Source: Gammaproteobacteria bacterium
GTDB taxonomy: Bacteria > Pseudomonadota > Gammaproteobacteria > Pseudomonadales > JAUIET01
Direction of reading: 5' to 3'
NCBI GenBank assembly: GCA_030431775.1
Contig: JAUIHW010000026.1
Span: 1 to 55,019, forward strand
Length of the DNA stretch: 55,019 bases
This document shows, one piece after another, positions 35,179-45,980 of this stretch. The notes beneath the pieces were generated by a model, which was given only the letters and a program-made list of their open reading frames with translations, had not been told where the DNA came from and did no database searches. Within the stretch, counting starts at the first letter, position 1; every line of letters starts with the position of its first letter. The position numbers and the translations under genes were made by a program.

Positions 35179-36117
35179 TTAGCACAGCGATTCCGCGGTG
35201 CTGATGATCAGGCTGCGCAACCATTTATGGGCCTGGTTATGTTGCATGATTGGGCCCCAGGCCAGTTTGAGTTCAAAAAGTGGGATGTCAAAAGGTGGTG
35301 CCAGCAGTAGCAGCCCGGCGTCGCTGCTTTGCAGCTCAGCCGCCTTCCGGGGCAGGGTAGCAATCAAGTCCCGCTGTGCAGCCAGTAAACTGGCGACCAT
35401 ATAGTGCCGGGTAAATACGGCGATACTGCGGCGCTTGCCGGTGCGGGCAAGCGCTTCGTCCACCCAGCCGAGTCTCTGCGTACGATCCGGGCTCATGCCC
35501 ATGCCGACCCCCATGCCGGTTTTGCTGACCCAGACATGTCGGGCTGCGAGATAACTGTCCAGGCTCCACTGCCGGGCGATCGGATTGTTTTTGCTCATCA
35601 GGCAGGCATACTCGTCCGTCCAGACGAGCTTTTGGTGCAATGATTGTGGCATATCGTCAAAGCGGTTGATGGCCATGTCCACCCGGCCAAGCTCGATGTC
35701 GTCGAATTTGACATCACTGGGCGTCAGCACGTCCAATACGATATTCGGCGCTTGCTCCCTGATCGTGCTCATCATCGTGGGCAGCAGAGTCGACTCGGCG
35801 TAGTCGCTGGCCATAATGCGAAACACGCGTTGGCTGCTCGCGGGATCAAATTGATCGGCAGTTTGTACAATTTGCTCGGCCTGGCCCAGTACCGAGCGTA
35901 ATAAAGGCTGTATTTCCAGGGCGCGCTCTGTGGGTTCCATGCCATTACTGGTTCGAACCAGCAGTGGATCATCGAGCAGGCTGCGAAGGCGGCGCAAGCC
36001 ATTGCTCAGTGCCGGTTGGGTAATGTTTAACTGTTCGGCTGCCCGGGTAACATTGCGCTCTCTGAGCAGCACATCCAGGTAGACGAGCAGGTTGAGATCC
36101 GCTTTTGTAAGGTTCAT
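35179..36117 (-). CDS. LysR-family transcriptional regulator
   Basis: A 312-residue LysR-type regulator. The N-terminal winged helix-turn-helix (ERNVTRAAEQLNITQPALSNGLRRLR, read in two parts; about 19-44) is clear. The rest is a periplasmic-binding-protein-like effector domain. The start NLTKADLNLLVYLDVLLRE is typical of the NodD-like/aromatics group. It is transcribed away from rraA across a 106-base region, which could hold its operator, but a link between the two is only positional. Confidence 0.9.
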   Translation of the reverse strand: MNLTKADLNLLVYLDVLLRERNVTRAAEQLNITQPALSNGLRRLRSLLDDPLLVRTSNGMEPTERALEIQPLLRSVLGQAEQIVQTADQFDPASSQRVFRIMASDYAESTLLPTMMSTIREQAPNIVLDVLTPSDVKFDDIELGRVDMAINRFDDMPQSLHQKLVWTDEYACLMSKNNPIARQWSLDSYLAARHVWVSKTGMGVGMGMSPDRTQRLGWVDEALARTGKRRSIAVFTRHYMVASLLAAQRDLIATLPRKAAELQSSDAGLLLLAPPFDIPLFELKLAWGPIMQHNQAHKWLRSLIISTAESLC

Positions 36118-36223
36118 TGGCCGTGTCCATTATTTTTATGGCTAATGGTGCTGATTATTGTTATAAATTTCAAGAATAGTATAGACATTGTTAGTCTTAT
36201 GAGAACTCACCAGGAGAGAAAAA

Positions 36224-36715
36224 ATGCAATCCACCCCCGATCTATGTGACCAGAATCCGGAAGACACCGCGGTATGCCTGCTGCAGTTTCGCCAGTACGG
36301 CCGGATTGAGCGTTTCAGTGGGGTGATTCGCACGGTCAAGTGTTTTGAGGACAACTCACTGGTTAAGGAGCGACTGGCCCAGCCTGGAGATGGCCAGGTC
36401 TTGGTTGTGGATGGGGGCGGTTCATTGCGACGCGCCCTGCTTGGGGATCAAATTGCCGCATCCGCTGTCAAAAATAACTGGGCCGGTCTGGTTTTCTACG
36501 GAGCGGTAAGGGATGTGGACGAAATCAACCGGATGGACATTGGTGTAAAAGCGCTTGGAAGCTGCCCACGTAAAACCGACAAGCGTGGTGAAGGGCAGCC
36601 TGATATTGCATTGGAATTTGGTGGTGTGCGCTTTGTTCCAGGGCAGTTTCTTTACGCTGACAATAATGGTGTTATCGTGAGCAGCGTAGCGCTTGATGAG
36701 CCAACTGAAGGCTGA
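36224..36715 (+). CDS. rraA: RraA, inhibitor of RNase E activity
   Basis: A 163-residue RraA-family protein. E. coli RraA forms a ring trimer that binds and inhibits RNase E and so slows mRNA decay. Recognised stretches are TPDLCDQNPE at the start, LVVDGGGSLRRALLGDQIA (about 60-78), GLVFYGAVRDVDEI (about 88) and GVRFVPGQFLYADNNGVIVS at the end. Length matches the family (about 160). A CAGGAG ribosome binding site precedes the ATG. RraA-fold proteins can also be aldolases, but the sequence matches the RNase regulator closely. It lies 46 bases before an AraC regulator gene. Confidence 0.93.
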   Translation: MQSTPDLCDQNPEDTAVCLLQFRQYGRIERFSGVIRTVKCFEDNSLVKERLAQPGDGQVLVVDGGGSLRRALLGDQIAASAVKNNWAGLVFYGAVRDVDEINRMDIGVKALGSCPRKTDKRGEGQPDIALEFGGVRFVPGQFLYADNNGVIVSSVALDEPTEG

Positions 36716-36761
36716 CCTTGAGAATATCGATGGGAGCCTCTTGTAAGCAGGGCGAACCAGC

Positions 36762-37823
36762 ATGACAGGCAACAGATATGCAACGGAGCTGATTAAGCTT
36801 CTCCAGAGTAAACAGGTAAGTCCGGGCCAGGCTTTGCTCGGTACAGGGCTTACCTGGGAACGCGTTCAGTCCGGAGAACAGATTGTCCGCAAACCGCATA
36901 TGCAAACACTGGTGCGCAATGCCCGCCAGCTCTGTCCGGAGCCGGACCTAGGGCTGCAATACGGCTCACGCTTGAACACCAATACCCACGGAATTCTCGG
37001 TTTTGCATTGTTGAGCTGCTCCAACCTTCGAGAAGTGGTGGGGGTATGGCTCAAATATCATTCGATCATCCATTCTGACCTGCGACTTGATCATTGGGAA
37101 GAAGACGGCACATCTGTGCTGGCCGCGACGCTCAGCGCTGAAAGCCGAAGCGAACAGGTGTTTGCCAAAGAAGTTTTGTTTGCCAGCGTCTATACCACGG
37201 TGAGCTTTTTATTGAATGAGCCTCCGGACTGGGCTGAGCTGTGGTTTGACTACCCGGCACCGGACTATGCGCAGCGGTACGCGGAAGTTTTTCATAAGCT
37301 GCCACGGTTTGCCCAGGCGCAGTGTCAGCTGCGAGCACCACTGGCCTTGCTGGATAAATCCCTGCCATCAGCCAACCCTGCCGCAGCACGCATGTATCAG
37401 CAACAATGCGAGGAGATGCTGCGTACTATGACCCAGCGGCACGGCCTCTCCCGGCAGGTGCAAAAGCTGCTGTTGGAACACAGTGGCGAATTTCCACGCA
37501 TTGCTGATGTGGCCCGCATGCTGCACATGAGTGAGCGGACTTTGCGACGCAAGCTAACCTCTGAGGGCACTTCTTTTCAGGAGGTATTTAATGATGTCCG
37601 CTTTAAGCTGGCCGCTGAGTATCTCGATGCGACCAGCCTGAGTGTTGCCGATATTGCAGATCTGTTAGGGTTTGCTGACCCGTCGAATTTTCGGAGAGCC
37701 TTTATTCAGTGGGCCGATGTTTCACCTGCACAGTATCGTAAAAACAACCGCGTTCCAAAACCCTCTGGTTTGGAAGGTGAGGTTTACATTCCGGGCTCAA
37801 TATATTCCACAACTTCGAGCTGA
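36762..37823 (+). CDS. AraC-family transcriptional regulator
   Basis: A 353-residue regulator with a large N-terminal effector domain of the arabinose-binding-domain (OruR/ArgR-like) type (about 20-210) and a C-terminal double helix-turn-helix (about 245-335). The DNA-binding part includes IADVARMLHMSERTLRRKL and IADLLGFADPSNFRRAFIQW, followed by SPAQYRK. The effector is unknown. No dedicated target is adjacent: rraA is upstream, and ribBA converges on it with a 40-base overlap of the 3' ends. Confidence 0.9.
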   Translation: MTGNRYATELIKLLQSKQVSPGQALLGTGLTWERVQSGEQIVRKPHMQTLVRNARQLCPEPDLGLQYGSRLNTNTHGILGFALLSCSNLREVVGVWLKYHSIIHSDLRLDHWEEDGTSVLAATLSAESRSEQVFAKEVLFASVYTTVSFLLNEPPDWAELWFDYPAPDYAQRYAEVFHKLPRFAQAQCQLRAPLALLDKSLPSANPAAARMYQQQCEEMLRTMTQRHGLSRQVQKLLLEHSGEFPRIADVARMLHMSERTLRRKLTSEGTSFQEVFNDVRFKLAAEYLDATSLSVADIADLLGFADPSNFRRAFIQWADVSPAQYRKNNRVPKPSGLEGEVYIPGSIYSTTSS

Positions 37824-38905
37824 TAACCGGAGATCGCGTTAACCCGTACCGGTGAGCTTAACAGCTTCATCTTACCGACATTGAGATCACGCAAAATCTG
37901 CGACGCGGTGCCCACTACCCGGTAAACGGCCATACCTTCTTCGCTGGGTGGGCGCAGAGTTTTTGGTATATCGGGAAACGCGTCAATCTGCGCGATCAGC
38001 TCAGCATGTGAGTCCTGACGACCGACAATCACGAGTACACCGGAACCCTCCCGATTGATCCTCTCCAGTGCGGAATCAACGGACCAGCTGCCCGGAAAGC
38101 CTGGACGTACCGTACCGATAACATCGCGCAGCATATTAACCGGCTGTACCCGAACCAAAGTCGGTGAGTTCTGATCAATCTCGCCTTTTACCAGCGCCAG
38201 GTGCGGTTCCTGATAAATATTGTCTTGGTATGTGACCAGACGGAAGCTGCCGTGCTGCGTTTCCAGATCACGTTCTGACAGTCGTTCTATCGTCTGCTCA
38301 TTCAGGGTTCGATACTGAATAAGATCAGCGATAGTGCCGATTTTGATATTGTGCTGTTCGGCGAAGCGCTCGAGCTCGGGGCGCTTGGCCATGGTGCCGT
38401 CCTCGTTCATGATTTCGACAATCACGGAAGCTGGCTCATAGCCAGCAATGCGCGCCAGGTCACAACCGGCCTCGGTGTGCCCCGCACGGGTTAGTACGCC
38501 GCCTCGCTTGGCAATAATTGGAAACACATGGCCAGGTGTAACCAGGTCTTCAGCTTCCGCGCGCTTGGCAACGGCGGTGCGCACGGTACGAGCACGGTCT
38601 GCGGCAGAAATACCGGTGCCGATGCCTTCAGCGGCCTCGATTGAGACGGTAAAGTTGGTTTCATGCTGCGAGTTGTTTTCCCGAACCATCTGATTCAGCT
38701 TGAGCTGCCGGGCCCGCTCCTCGGTGATGGTCAGGCATACCAGTCCGCAGGCATAACGGGCGAAAAAGGTGATGTGCTCGGGGGTTACCACGTCAGCGGC
38801 GATAATTAGATCGCCTTCGTTTTCCCGACTTTCATCATCCATCAGAATGACCATTTTGCCCTGTCGGAAATCGTCAATTATTTCTTCAATCGTATTTAGT
38901 GCCAT
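37784..38905 (-). CDS. ribB: RibB, DHBP synthase fused to a degenerate GTP cyclohydrolase II domain
   Basis: A 373-residue fusion. Residues 1-200 are 3,4-dihydroxy-2-butanone-4-phosphate synthase (riboflavin biosynthesis, C4 unit from ribulose-5-phosphate) with [13 protein letters not shown] (about 22-34) and [14 protein letters not shown] (about 147). The C-terminal part has the GTP cyclohydrolase II fold, but the zinc-binding Cys pattern and catalytic region are gone: this domain contains no cysteine at all. This matches the gammaproteobacterial hybrid in which the second domain is inactive and a separate RibA does GTP hydrolysis. No FMN riboswitch fits in the 84 bases upstream. Confidence 0.92.
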   Translation of the reverse strand: MALNTIEEIIDDFRQGKMVILMDDESRENEGDLIIAADVVTPEHITFFARYACGLVCLTITEERARQLKLNQMVRENNSQHETNFTVSIEAAEGIGTGISAADRARTVRTAVAKRAEAEDLVTPGHVFPIIAKRGGVLTRAGHTEAGCDLARIAGYEPASVIVEIMNEDGTMAKRPELERFAEQHNIKIGTIADLIQYRTLNEQTIERLSERDLETQHGSFRLVTYQDNIYQEPHLALVKGEIDQNSPTLVRVQPVNMLRDVIGTVRPGFPGSWSVDSALERINREGSGVLVIVGRQDSHAELIAQIDAFPDIPKTLRPPSEEGMAVYRVVGTASQILRDLNVGKMKLLSSPVRVNAISGYQLEVVEYIEPGM

Positions 38906-38989
38906 GTTGCGGTTTTACTTCAGCCTGCAAACGGGGTAGTTTAACCGATTTGCGGGCTTCGCGGTGACACTCGGTCGAGAGGGGAGGCT

Positions 38990-39664
38990 ATGTGCGGCAG
39001 GTACAATGTAATAGATGACCCATTTATGCAGGGTTTGATGCAGATGCTGGAAATTGATGCGTCACTGCCTACGCAGCTCAATATTGCGCCCACGGAATCG
39101 ATTCCAGTCGTGTGGCGGGATCACTCTGGAAATCGACTCAGTTACATGCGGTGGTGGTTGGTTCCTGCCTGGGCAAAAACGGTGGACACCCGCTATGCCA
39201 TGTTCAACGCGCGCTCCGAAAACCTGAAAAAGAGTCGGGTATTTTCGAAGCCGTTTCGCAAACAGCGTGCGATTGTTCCCGCTTCATCTTTTATCGAATG
39301 GCAGCAAGTGGACGCGGGGAAACAAGCCATGCTGATCGAGCGGGAACAGGCGGCCCTGGCATTGGCCGCAATTTATGAAGTCACGGTGATCGATGGTCAG
39401 GCGTTGCAGTCCTGCGCCATTGTTACGCGCGCGGCGGTTCCAGAAATGGAAGCCTTGCACAGCCGGATGCCAGTATTGCTTCAACCTTCGCAGTTCAAGC
39501 TATGGTTGGATGCAGATACGGAAATAGAGCTTGATTTTCAAGCCTTTACTGCAGGTCTTTCGGAACCTCTGCGGGCAACACCGATCTCTTCGCAAGTGAA
39601 TGATTCGCGAAACAAAAGTGCTGATGTTATACAAGCGGTTGCAGAGCCGGAAACCCTGCACTGA
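38990..39664 (+). CDS. HMCES/YedK-type abasic-site crosslinking protein (SRAP domain)
   Basis: A 224-residue SRAP-domain protein. After removal of Met, Cys2 becomes the N-terminal residue that forms a stable thiazolidine link with abasic sites in single-stranded DNA. MCGRYN at the start, LNIAPTES (about 30), SSFIEW (glutamate about 103) and the active histidine in LHSRMPVLL (about 157) are all present. The old name 'SOS response-associated peptidase' is misleading. The ribosome binding site is GGGGAGG. No LexA box was found in the 84-base divergent region shared with ribB. The next gene starts one base after its stop. Confidence 0.94.
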   Translation: MCGRYNVIDDPFMQGLMQMLEIDASLPTQLNIAPTESIPVVWRDHSGNRLSYMRWWLVPAWAKTVDTRYAMFNARSENLKKSRVFSKPFRKQRAIVPASSFIEWQQVDAGKQAMLIEREQAALALAAIYEVTVIDGQALQSCAIVTRAAVPEMEALHSRMPVLLQPSQFKLWLDADTEIELDFQAFTAGLSEPLRATPISSQVNDSRNKSADVIQAVAEPETLH

Positions 39665-39665
39665 C

Positions 39666-41012
39666 ATGAGTACCCACGATTCGCCGAAAAACCTCAAGCA
39701 CGTAATTGTATGCCTGAGCATTCTGCTGCTGGGCGCAATAGCGATAGTGTTGATTTATTGGCAGAGCCAGCAACCCATGCCGCTGTTCTTCGTTGCCTTG
39801 CTGGGTGGAGTCGGCCTGCTGTTTGCGTACGTTATATTTATGTTAAGGCGGATCCAACAGTCTATCCGTCGGGAAGAATTGACCGCCAGGCAGAGTCGTG
39901 AAACCCTGATCACCTATGTGCGGGTATTGAGTCACGAAGTTCGCAACCCCATCAACGGGATATTGAACAGTCTGGATCGTTTGCGTGAGCAATTGAGTTC
40001 CCCGGAACAGTTGAGAGAAGTTGCACAACTGGCCCGTGCCGCCCGTTCGGCAAGCGATGTGGTGGAAAATATTGTCACTCTGAACAAAGGCGATGTGCCC
40101 GTTGAAGCAGCCGAAGCACGGCGTACCAACCTGCCTGATACGGTAGAAAGCTGTTTTCGCATTGCTCGTTTCTCCAATCCGGATGGAGTGCAACTAAAGT
40201 ATTCAATTGACCCGGATGTGCCTAGCCTTGTGCTTGCTGATTCATTGCGTCTATCGCAAATTCTATTGAACCTGCTGGGTAATGCCGTGAAATACACGCG
40301 CGACGGGGAGGTCGAGCTGCTTGTTCGCAATGCTGAGTCGGTCGGCCAGCACGCGCTCATAGAGTTTACGGTCGTGGATCAAGGACCTGGCATTGCTGAA
40401 CACGAAATAGACGGGCTTTTTGCCGCGTATCAGCAGGGCAGCTCAAATCCAGCCAGTCGGCACAGCAGTACCGGTCTGGGCTTGGCCTATGTAAAACGTT
40501 TTGTAGACGATCTGCAGGGCACAATAGAAGTGCAAAGCCGGCTTGGGGTGGGCAGTGCATTCACTGTTCGCGTGCCTCTGGAGATAGCCGAAGCACAAGA
40601 GCGCGAGTTCGCGGTGGCGCAGCGGCCGGAACGGGAGAATCGCTCGCAACCACATGTTTTGGTTGCCGAGGACAATGAGATCAATCAGCTGGTTGCCTCG
40701 AGAATGCTGCAAAAACTCGGTTGCCAGGTCAGTCTGGCTGCTGATGGAGCGCTGGCGGTTGAGTTAGCGAAGACAACCGAGTTCGACATGATCCTGATGG
40801 ATTTGCAAATGCCTGGAGTTGATGGTCTTACGGCTACTGTACAAATTCTTGAATCGATTGACAGCGCGCCGCACATTGTTGCCATGACAGCGAATGTGCT
40901 GCAGGATAAGCGCCAGCACTGCATTGATGCTGGCATGTCAGATTTTCTAGCCAAGCCGATAAAACTGAACAAACTCCATAGCTGTTTGCGGAAGCACGGG
41001 GTGCTCCCATAG
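39666..41012 (+). CDS. Hybrid histidine kinase without a periplasmic sensor domain
   Basis: Start ATG 39666 lies one base after the SRAP stop; an ATG at 39600 is inside that gene. The 448-residue protein has two adjacent membrane helices (about 12-31 and 39-59) with only a few residues between, so no periplasmic sensor. A HisKA domain follows with the phospho-accepting H90 in SHEVRNPING. Next come a HATPase with NLLGNAVKYT (about 202), DQGPGI and STGLGLAYVK, and a C-terminal receiver with AEDNEINQ (about 340), D379 in LMDLQMPG and LAKPI. The signal may come from the membrane itself. No HPt protein is next to it, but the giant kinase converging downstream carries one. Confidence 0.92.
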   Translation: MSTHDSPKNLKHVIVCLSILLLGAIAIVLIYWQSQQPMPLFFVALLGGVGLLFAYVIFMLRRIQQSIRREELTARQSRETLITYVRVLSHEVRNPINGILNSLDRLREQLSSPEQLREVAQLARAARSASDVVENIVTLNKGDVPVEAAEARRTNLPDTVESCFRIARFSNPDGVQLKYSIDPDVPSLVLADSLRLSQILLNLLGNAVKYTRDGEVELLVRNAESVGQHALIEFTVVDQGPGIAEHEIDGLFAAYQQGSSNPASRHSSTGLGLAYVKRFVDDLQGTIEVQSRLGVGSAFTVRVPLEIAEAQEREFAVAQRPERENRSQPHVLVAEDNEINQLVASRMLQKLGCQVSLAADGALAVELAKTTEFDMILMDLQMPGVDGLTATVQILESIDSAPHIVAMTANVLQDKRQHCIDAGMSDFLAKPIKLNKLHSCLRKHGVLP

Positions 41013-41029
41013 GCTTGCAGCCGCAGCCT

Positions 41030-41050
41030 AAAACCACTAGGCGGTTTTTT
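41030..41050 (+). terminator. Probable intrinsic terminator after the hybrid kinase
   Basis: AAAACC - 7-base loop - GGTTTT followed by further T residues (TTTTTT at 41045-41050), 18 bases after the kinase stop. The stem also overlaps the TAG of the converging giant kinase gene at 41037. The stem is short and A/T-heavy, so efficiency is uncertain. Confidence 0.45.
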
Positions 41051-44000
41051 GTTGTGAATTAAACTCGCTCAACCAGGCTGCAAATTTGCTGGGGTTCAGT
41101 GGCGGACTGAAGTAATAGCCCTGGGTCGCATCGCAACCATGCTCTATCAGCCAGTTGAGATGCTCAGCTTCCTCAACACCCTCGGCGACCACCGACATGC
41201 CCAATCTGTGTGCCAGGCTGATGGTGGATTCGACGATGGCGGCATCCTGTGGCTCCACCAATAGATCTTTGATAAAGGCCTGATCAATTTTCAGTACATC
41301 AAGCCAGAACTTTTTGAGATAACTCAATGATGAATAGCCGGTGCCGAAATCGTCAAGGGCAATTGCTACTCCGATACTTTTAATGCGGGCCAGAGTTTCC
41401 ACACTCCGGTCAACGTCTTCAATCAGGCTGCCCTCGGTGATTTCCAGTTCAAGGTATTCAGGCTCCAGATGGAATTCGGTGAGTAAATCGCTGCAGACTG
41501 CCGGTAGATTTCCGGAATACAATTGTTGCGGAGCGACATTGACGGATACGATCAGCTCATGTCCCAGGCGACGCCACTCGGCACACTGTTTTATGGCCTC
41601 GCGCAGTACCCAGGTACCAATCTCGTTCATCAAGCCCATCTCTTCGGCGATGGGTATGAAAGTTGCCGGCGAAATAAAGCCTTTGTCCGGGTGAATCCAG
41701 CGTATCAGCGCTTCAGCTCCGTAGGTGCTTAGGTCCCGATTTCGTATTTTTGGCTGGTAATGCAGTTCAAACGGCATTTCTCTAACGGCGCTTCTCAGCT
41801 CGCTCTCCAGAGCAAGTGTTTCCACAGCACGTTCGTTCTGCTCTTCACTGTAAAAGTGATAATTGGCGGAATTCAAATCCTTTGCCTGTTTTAGTGCGAC
41901 CGAGCAATGTGTTAGCAAAGTCTCTGAATCCGCGCCATTATTCGGATAGACGACGATTCCGGCCTTGGCGTAGAGGAATATGGTGTGTTGCAGAATCTCG
42001 TAGCTGTCGGTCAGTGTGTCAACCAGGCGGTCGGCCAGAGAGGCTGCGTCTGAGGGCCGTCGTAGATCGGGAAGCAGCACTACAAACTCGTCTTCGGACA
42101 GGTGCATGACACTGTCCAGCCCACCCCAGGAACCATCTTCCAGGCGCGCGCAGGTGATCTGGTCGGAACTGCGGACGTCGGCTTGCAAACGGTCAACCGC
42201 CAGGCGAATCAGCTCGTGCACAAGGTTGGTGCCGTAGGTGTCGCGAATCCGCCGGAGCTCGCAGAATTGCAATGTAATGATTGCAAAGGAGCGCTCGTCA
42301 CGGGAATAGCGATTGATCAGTCCGGAAAGCTGGGAAACCAGCCAGTTGCGGTTGGGCAGCCCGGTCACCTCGTCCAAATTGGCCAGGTCGAAAATACGCC
42401 GCTCGGCCAGTTTTTTGTCGGTAACATCCAGCACAGTGCCCAAGATAGCTTCGCCGTCATTGACGATTTCAACCCGTTGCTGAAAATGACGCAGTTCGTT
42501 TTCTGCGGTTTGTGCTGAGAATTCAACAAATGGATTGTTGCTTTGTGGTGGTTTGCCAGCAATCAGATCGCTAAACAGTGTTTGCATGTTAGGATCAAGC
42601 TTATCAATTATATCGGCAATATTTCCGTTGAAGTCATGCGGTTCTATGCCCAAAAACTGCAGTAGCTGATCGCTGCAATAAAATGTCTTCCGGTAGCGGT
42701 TCCACTCCCAATAGCCAAGTTTCGCGATACGCTGCGCCGACGCCAGGCGTTGTTCGTTTTCCCGCAGTCCAAGAATCGCTTTATGCGCGCGGTGAATATA
42801 CAGCGCGCGATGACACAGAAGTTCCGCTTGAATGGGCTTGGTCGTGAAGTCTGTGGCGCCGGCTTCGTAGGCTCGGGTTACTGCATTCACATCGTCGCGA
42901 CCGGTCATCATCACAATTGGCGTATGATGGCGTTCGGGCATTTCCCGGATTTCCCGGCACACTTCAAAGCCGTCCATTTGCGGCATTTCCACATCAAGCA
43001 GGATCAAGTCCACGGCTTGCTCTGCCAGCAGATCGAGGCATTCGAAACCGTCACTGACGGCAAAAACGTGGAACTTATGGCGCAATGCTTCGCTGGCGAT
43101 GAATCGCATACTGTCATCGTCGTCAACCACCAGTACCGAAGGCAGTTCGCCGCTTGCCGGTGCGCTTTTGGTAAGCTGTTCCTCTGTTTCTTCAGCGCTT
43201 GATTGTGATTCGCCAACGCGCTGGGTCAACTCTGCTGCAACAACCGCAAACTCTTCCTCAATGTCCTGCACCAGTACTGAACACCCGGCAATGCTACCTT
43301 CCCGGCAGGTGTCATCAAGTTGTGTCAGCAATTCAGCGAGCCGGGTGGCACCCACGGTCGCTGCCGTGGACTTGAGTGGATGGCTGTGACGGTGAATGCA
43401 GGCGGCATCTCCATCGATAAAGGCTTCCTGAATGTCAGCCAATGCCAGTGGCAGGCTGCGTAGAAACTCGTTCACTATCTTGTGGACAATGTCCGGCTGC
43501 CCCGGGCGTTGCAGTTTTGCCAGATTTTCCAGTGCGGCTTCATTAATGGATGATTCCTTGCGTCGCAAAACAGTCTTTTCCTCGGCGGAGGAATCATTGG
43601 CAATGGCATGCAGATTGTGTTTCGGTAGCCAGGTATTGATGACCCGCAGCAATTCTTCGTGCTCAAACGGTTTGCTTAGAAAGTCGTTCATCCCGGCAGC
43701 GAGGCATTTCTCCCGGTCACCTTTCATTGCATTAGCTGTCAGAGCAACGATCGGAATCGGCTCGACCCCTGAAAGTTCTTCTCGCTCTCTGATTGCTTCT
43801 GTGGCGGCGTAGCCATCCATGATGGGCATCTGGCAGTCCATCAGGATCAGGTCGAACTCCTCGGTAAAGCGATGATCCACCGCCTGTTTGCCATCGGCAA
43901 CCAATTCCAGCTCGCAGCTGAAGCCGTCCAACATGCCAAGGACCACTTCCTGGTTAATCAGGTTGTCCTCAGCGATCAGGATGCGTGTTCGCCGGTTTGC

Positions 44001-45980
44001 CGTGGGTAGATTGTTTGCTGCGCCAGGCACAGGTTCATGCTCATGCTCTGTGCGGGCTTCATCGGCGTTGCTCTGTGGCTTGCACACCCTGGACAGAGTG
44101 TGAAAGAGATCAGTATGACGTACCGGTTTGGTTACTGCGGCGACCACGCAGTCCAGTTCAGCTGTTTCGTCGGCCACTCCATCAATCGACGACAGCATGA
44201 CGACTGGCAAATCGGGGCGGTGTCCGGCAATCCAGCGCGCAACACTCACCCCGTCGACCTTAGGCATGCTCTGATCGAGAAGCACCAGCTGCAGATAACT
44301 CCCTGAAGGACTGGCCAACAGTTCAATGGCTTCTTCACCGTCTACGGCGCAGGCGAAAGACATCTTCCAGGTGCTGAGCAGGTGGGACAGAATGTCGCGA
44401 TTGGTCTCATTGTCATCGACAATCAGTACATGGCGATTTTCCAGTTCTGCGGGGTCCAGTTTAAAGGTACTGTCGCTGTCTGCCACTGGCAAACACAGCT
44501 CGAACGCAAAACAGGAGCCGACACCAAGTGTGCTGGCGACTTCGATGTCGCCGCCCATCAGCTCAACGAGCTGGCGAGTGATGCTCAGCCCCAGACCTGT
44601 GCCACCATACAAGCGCGTTGTTGAACCATCGGCTTGCTGGAAAGACTCAAAAATTGACTGCAGGGCCTCGGGGGCCATGCCAATGCCGGTGTCATCAATT
44701 TCACAGCGGACTGTTTTTTGACCTTCTACGGAGCTCAGGGTCTGCAGGCTGACAACAACCTCGCCAAGCTCGGTGAACTTGATGGCATTGCTGAGCAAAT
44801 TGTTCAGTACCTGTCTGAGCCGGTGCGGATCACCGTGCAGGGTAAAGCTCTCATCAGCGGGAATTCGGGTAATCAGCTCAATGCCTTTGGCATGAGCCTG
44901 ACTGGCGAGAATCATTGCGCAGTCTTCAATGAGCTCTGCAAAGTCAAAAGCGATGGACTCCAGCGTAAGCGAACCTGACTCTATCTTAGAGAAGTCCAGC
45001 ACATCGTTGATGATGTTCAGCAGTGATTTCGCCGAGTTGTGGACAGTGTTGGCAAAATGATGTTGCTTGTCTGTTAACGGTGTGTCCTGGAGCAACTCGG
45101 TCATACCCAGCACGCCGTTTATGGGGGTGCGAATTTCATGGCTCATGTTGGCCAAAAACTCGCTTTTCGCACGGCTCGCAGACTCGGCTTCGTCTTTAGC
45201 AATGCGCAGTTCTGCTGTGCGCTGGGCAACCCGAGATTCCAGCTCTTTTTGATGTTGGGCAATCGAGTCGTCACGGGCCTGTATGTGCTCGAGCATCCGG
45301 TTGAAGTTATCAACCAGATCGCCGGTTTCGTCCTCGCTTCGCTTGCTGGCCCGCAGGGAGAAATCCTCTGCATTGGCTATGTGATTCATTTCGTCGGCCA
45401 GCGCTTCAATTGGCCTGGTAATAGCGCGTTCCAGGCGACGTGACATGAGGATTGCCAATAAGCTGACAATCAATAAGGTGGCGATTGCCAACCGGAGGTT
45501 GGCGTGTAGTATTCGGCGGAAGCCTTGCAGGCTGCCCTCCAGGTAAATTCGCCCAACCCTGTCGTCGTCGAGCTGAACCGGTGTGGAGTAGCGGCGATCT
45601 ATAAATCGTGCCAGTGGAGCTGCGGGCGTGGAAAGTTGAAACTCTTCATCGTTGGCGGCTTCATCTGGTCGAATATACTCAGCAATAACGTTATTGCGTG
45701 TGTCATACAGGATTGCGCGGTGGATGTAGGGAATGTTGTTCAGGTTACGAATGGTCTCGGCCGCGTGCATGTGGTCGTTGAAAAACAGGGCCACTGCTGT
45801 GTTGTCTGCAATCAGTTGGGCGGCTGAGCGCAGACGGCTCTGCAAATCTTTCTGTTCATTGGCGCCATCCAGGATTAAATTACTGAACAACACAGCGCAC
45901 AGCAATGCGGCTGCCGTAAAGAATACAATACGATGCAATTTGGCAGCGATTGAGCGATTCATTTTCATGAAGAGGCTCAT
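41037..45980 (-). CDS. Giant hybrid histidine kinase: CHASE8-HAMP-HisKA-HATPase-REC-REC-HPt-REC-PAS-GGDEF(degenerate)-EAL
   Basis: A 1647-residue inner-membrane protein. Domains in order: TM1 (about 17-37); CHASE8 periplasmic sensor with [15 protein letters not shown]2 (about 160-178); HAMP; HisKA with H281 in [10 protein letters not shown]; HATPase ([11 protein letters not shown] about 390, GGTGLGLSI). Then REC1 ([16 protein letters not shown]), REC2 ([15 protein letters not shown]), HPt ([12 protein letters not shown] about 865), REC3 ([17 protein letters not shown] about 993), PAS (about 1050-1170), GGDEF (about 1200-1370) and EAL (about 1400-1640). The GGDEF active loop reads LSEDEF, so cyclase activity is unlikely. 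EAL keeps [25 protein letters not shown] and KIDQAF and should be an active c-di-GMP phosphodiesterase. Its ATG overlaps the YfiR-family stop by four bases. Confidence 0.93.
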   Translation of the reverse strand: MSLFMKMNRSIAAKLHRIVFFTAAALLCAVLFSNLILDGANEQKDLQSRLRSAAQLIADNTAVALFFNDHMHAAETIRNLNNIPYIHRAILYDTRNNVIAEYIRPDEAANDEEFQLSTPAAPLARFIDRRYSTPVQLDDDRVGRIYLEGSLQGFRRILHANLRLAIATLLIVSLLAILMSRRLERAITRPIEALADEMNHIANAEDFSLRASKRSEDETGDLVDNFNRMLEHIQARDDSIAQHQKELESRVAQRTAELRIAKDEAESASRAKSEFLANMSHEIRTPINGVLGMTELLQDTPLTDKQHHFANTVHNSAKSLLNIINDVLDFSKIESGSLTLESIAFDFAELIEDCAMILASQAHAKGIELITRIPADESFTLHGDPHRLRQVLNNLLSNAIKFTELGEVVVSLQTLSSVEGQKTVRCEIDDTGIGMAPEALQSIFESFQQADGSTTRLYGGTGLGLSITRQLVELMGGDIEVASTLGVGSCFAFELCLPVADSDSTFKLDPAELENRHVLIVDDNETNRDILSHLLSTWKMSFACAVDGEEAIELLASPSGSYLQLVLLDQSMPKVDGVSVARWIAGHRPDLPVVMLSSIDGVADETAELDCVVAAVTKPVRHTDLFHTLSRVCKPQSNADEARTEHEHEPVPGAANNLPTANRRTRILIAEDNLINQEVVLGMLDGFSCELELVADGKQAVDHRFTEEFDLILMDCQMPIMDGYAATEAIREREELSGVEPIPIVALTANAMKGDREKCLAAGMNDFLSKPFEHEELLRVINTWLPKHNLHAIANDSSAEEKTVLRRKESSINEAALENLAKLQRPGQPDIVHKIVNEFLRSLPLALADIQEAFIDGDAACIHRHSHPLKSTAATVGATRLAELLTQLDDTCREGSIAGCSVLVQDIEEEFAVVAAELTQRVGESQSSAEETEEQLTKSAPASGELPSVLVVDDDDSMRFIASEALRHKFHVFAVSDGFECLDLLAEQAVDLILLDVEMPQMDGFEVCREIREMPERHHTPIVMMTGRDDVNAVTRAYEAGATDFTTKPIQAELLCHRALYIHRAHKAILGLRENEQRLASAQRIAKLGYWEWNRYRKTFYCSDQLLQFLGIEPHDFNGNIADIIDKLDPNMQTLFSDLIAGKPPQSNNPFVEFSAQTAENELRHFQQRVEIVNDGEAILGTVLDVTDKKLAERRIFDLANLDEVTGLPNRNWLVSQLSGLINRYSRDERSFAIITLQFCELRRIRDTYGTNLVHELIRLAVDRLQADVRSSDQITCARLEDGSWGGLDSVMHLSEDEFVVLLPDLRRPSDAASLADRLVDTLTDSYEILQHTIFLYAKAGIVVYPNNGADSETLLTHCSVALKQAKDLNSANYHFYSEEQNERAVETLALESELRSAVREMPFELHYQPKIRNRDLSTYGAEALIRWIHPDKGFISPATFIPIAEEMGLMNEIGTWVLREAIKQCAEWRRLGHELIVSVNVAPQQLYSGNLPAVCSDLLTEFHLEPEYLELEITEGSLIEDVDRSVETLARIKSIGVAIALDDFGTGYSSLSYLKKFWLDVLKIDQAFIKDLLVEPQDAAIVESTISLAHRLGMSVVAEGVEEAEHLNWLIEHGCDATQGYYFSPPLNPSKFAAWLSEFNSQQKTA

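Noticed and set aside
38906-38989. LexA box for the SRAP (so-called SOS-associated) gene, or an FMN riboswitch for ribB
   Set aside because: No CTGT-N8-ACAG palindrome is present, and 84 bases are too few for an FMN riboswitch, whose conserved core is not seen.
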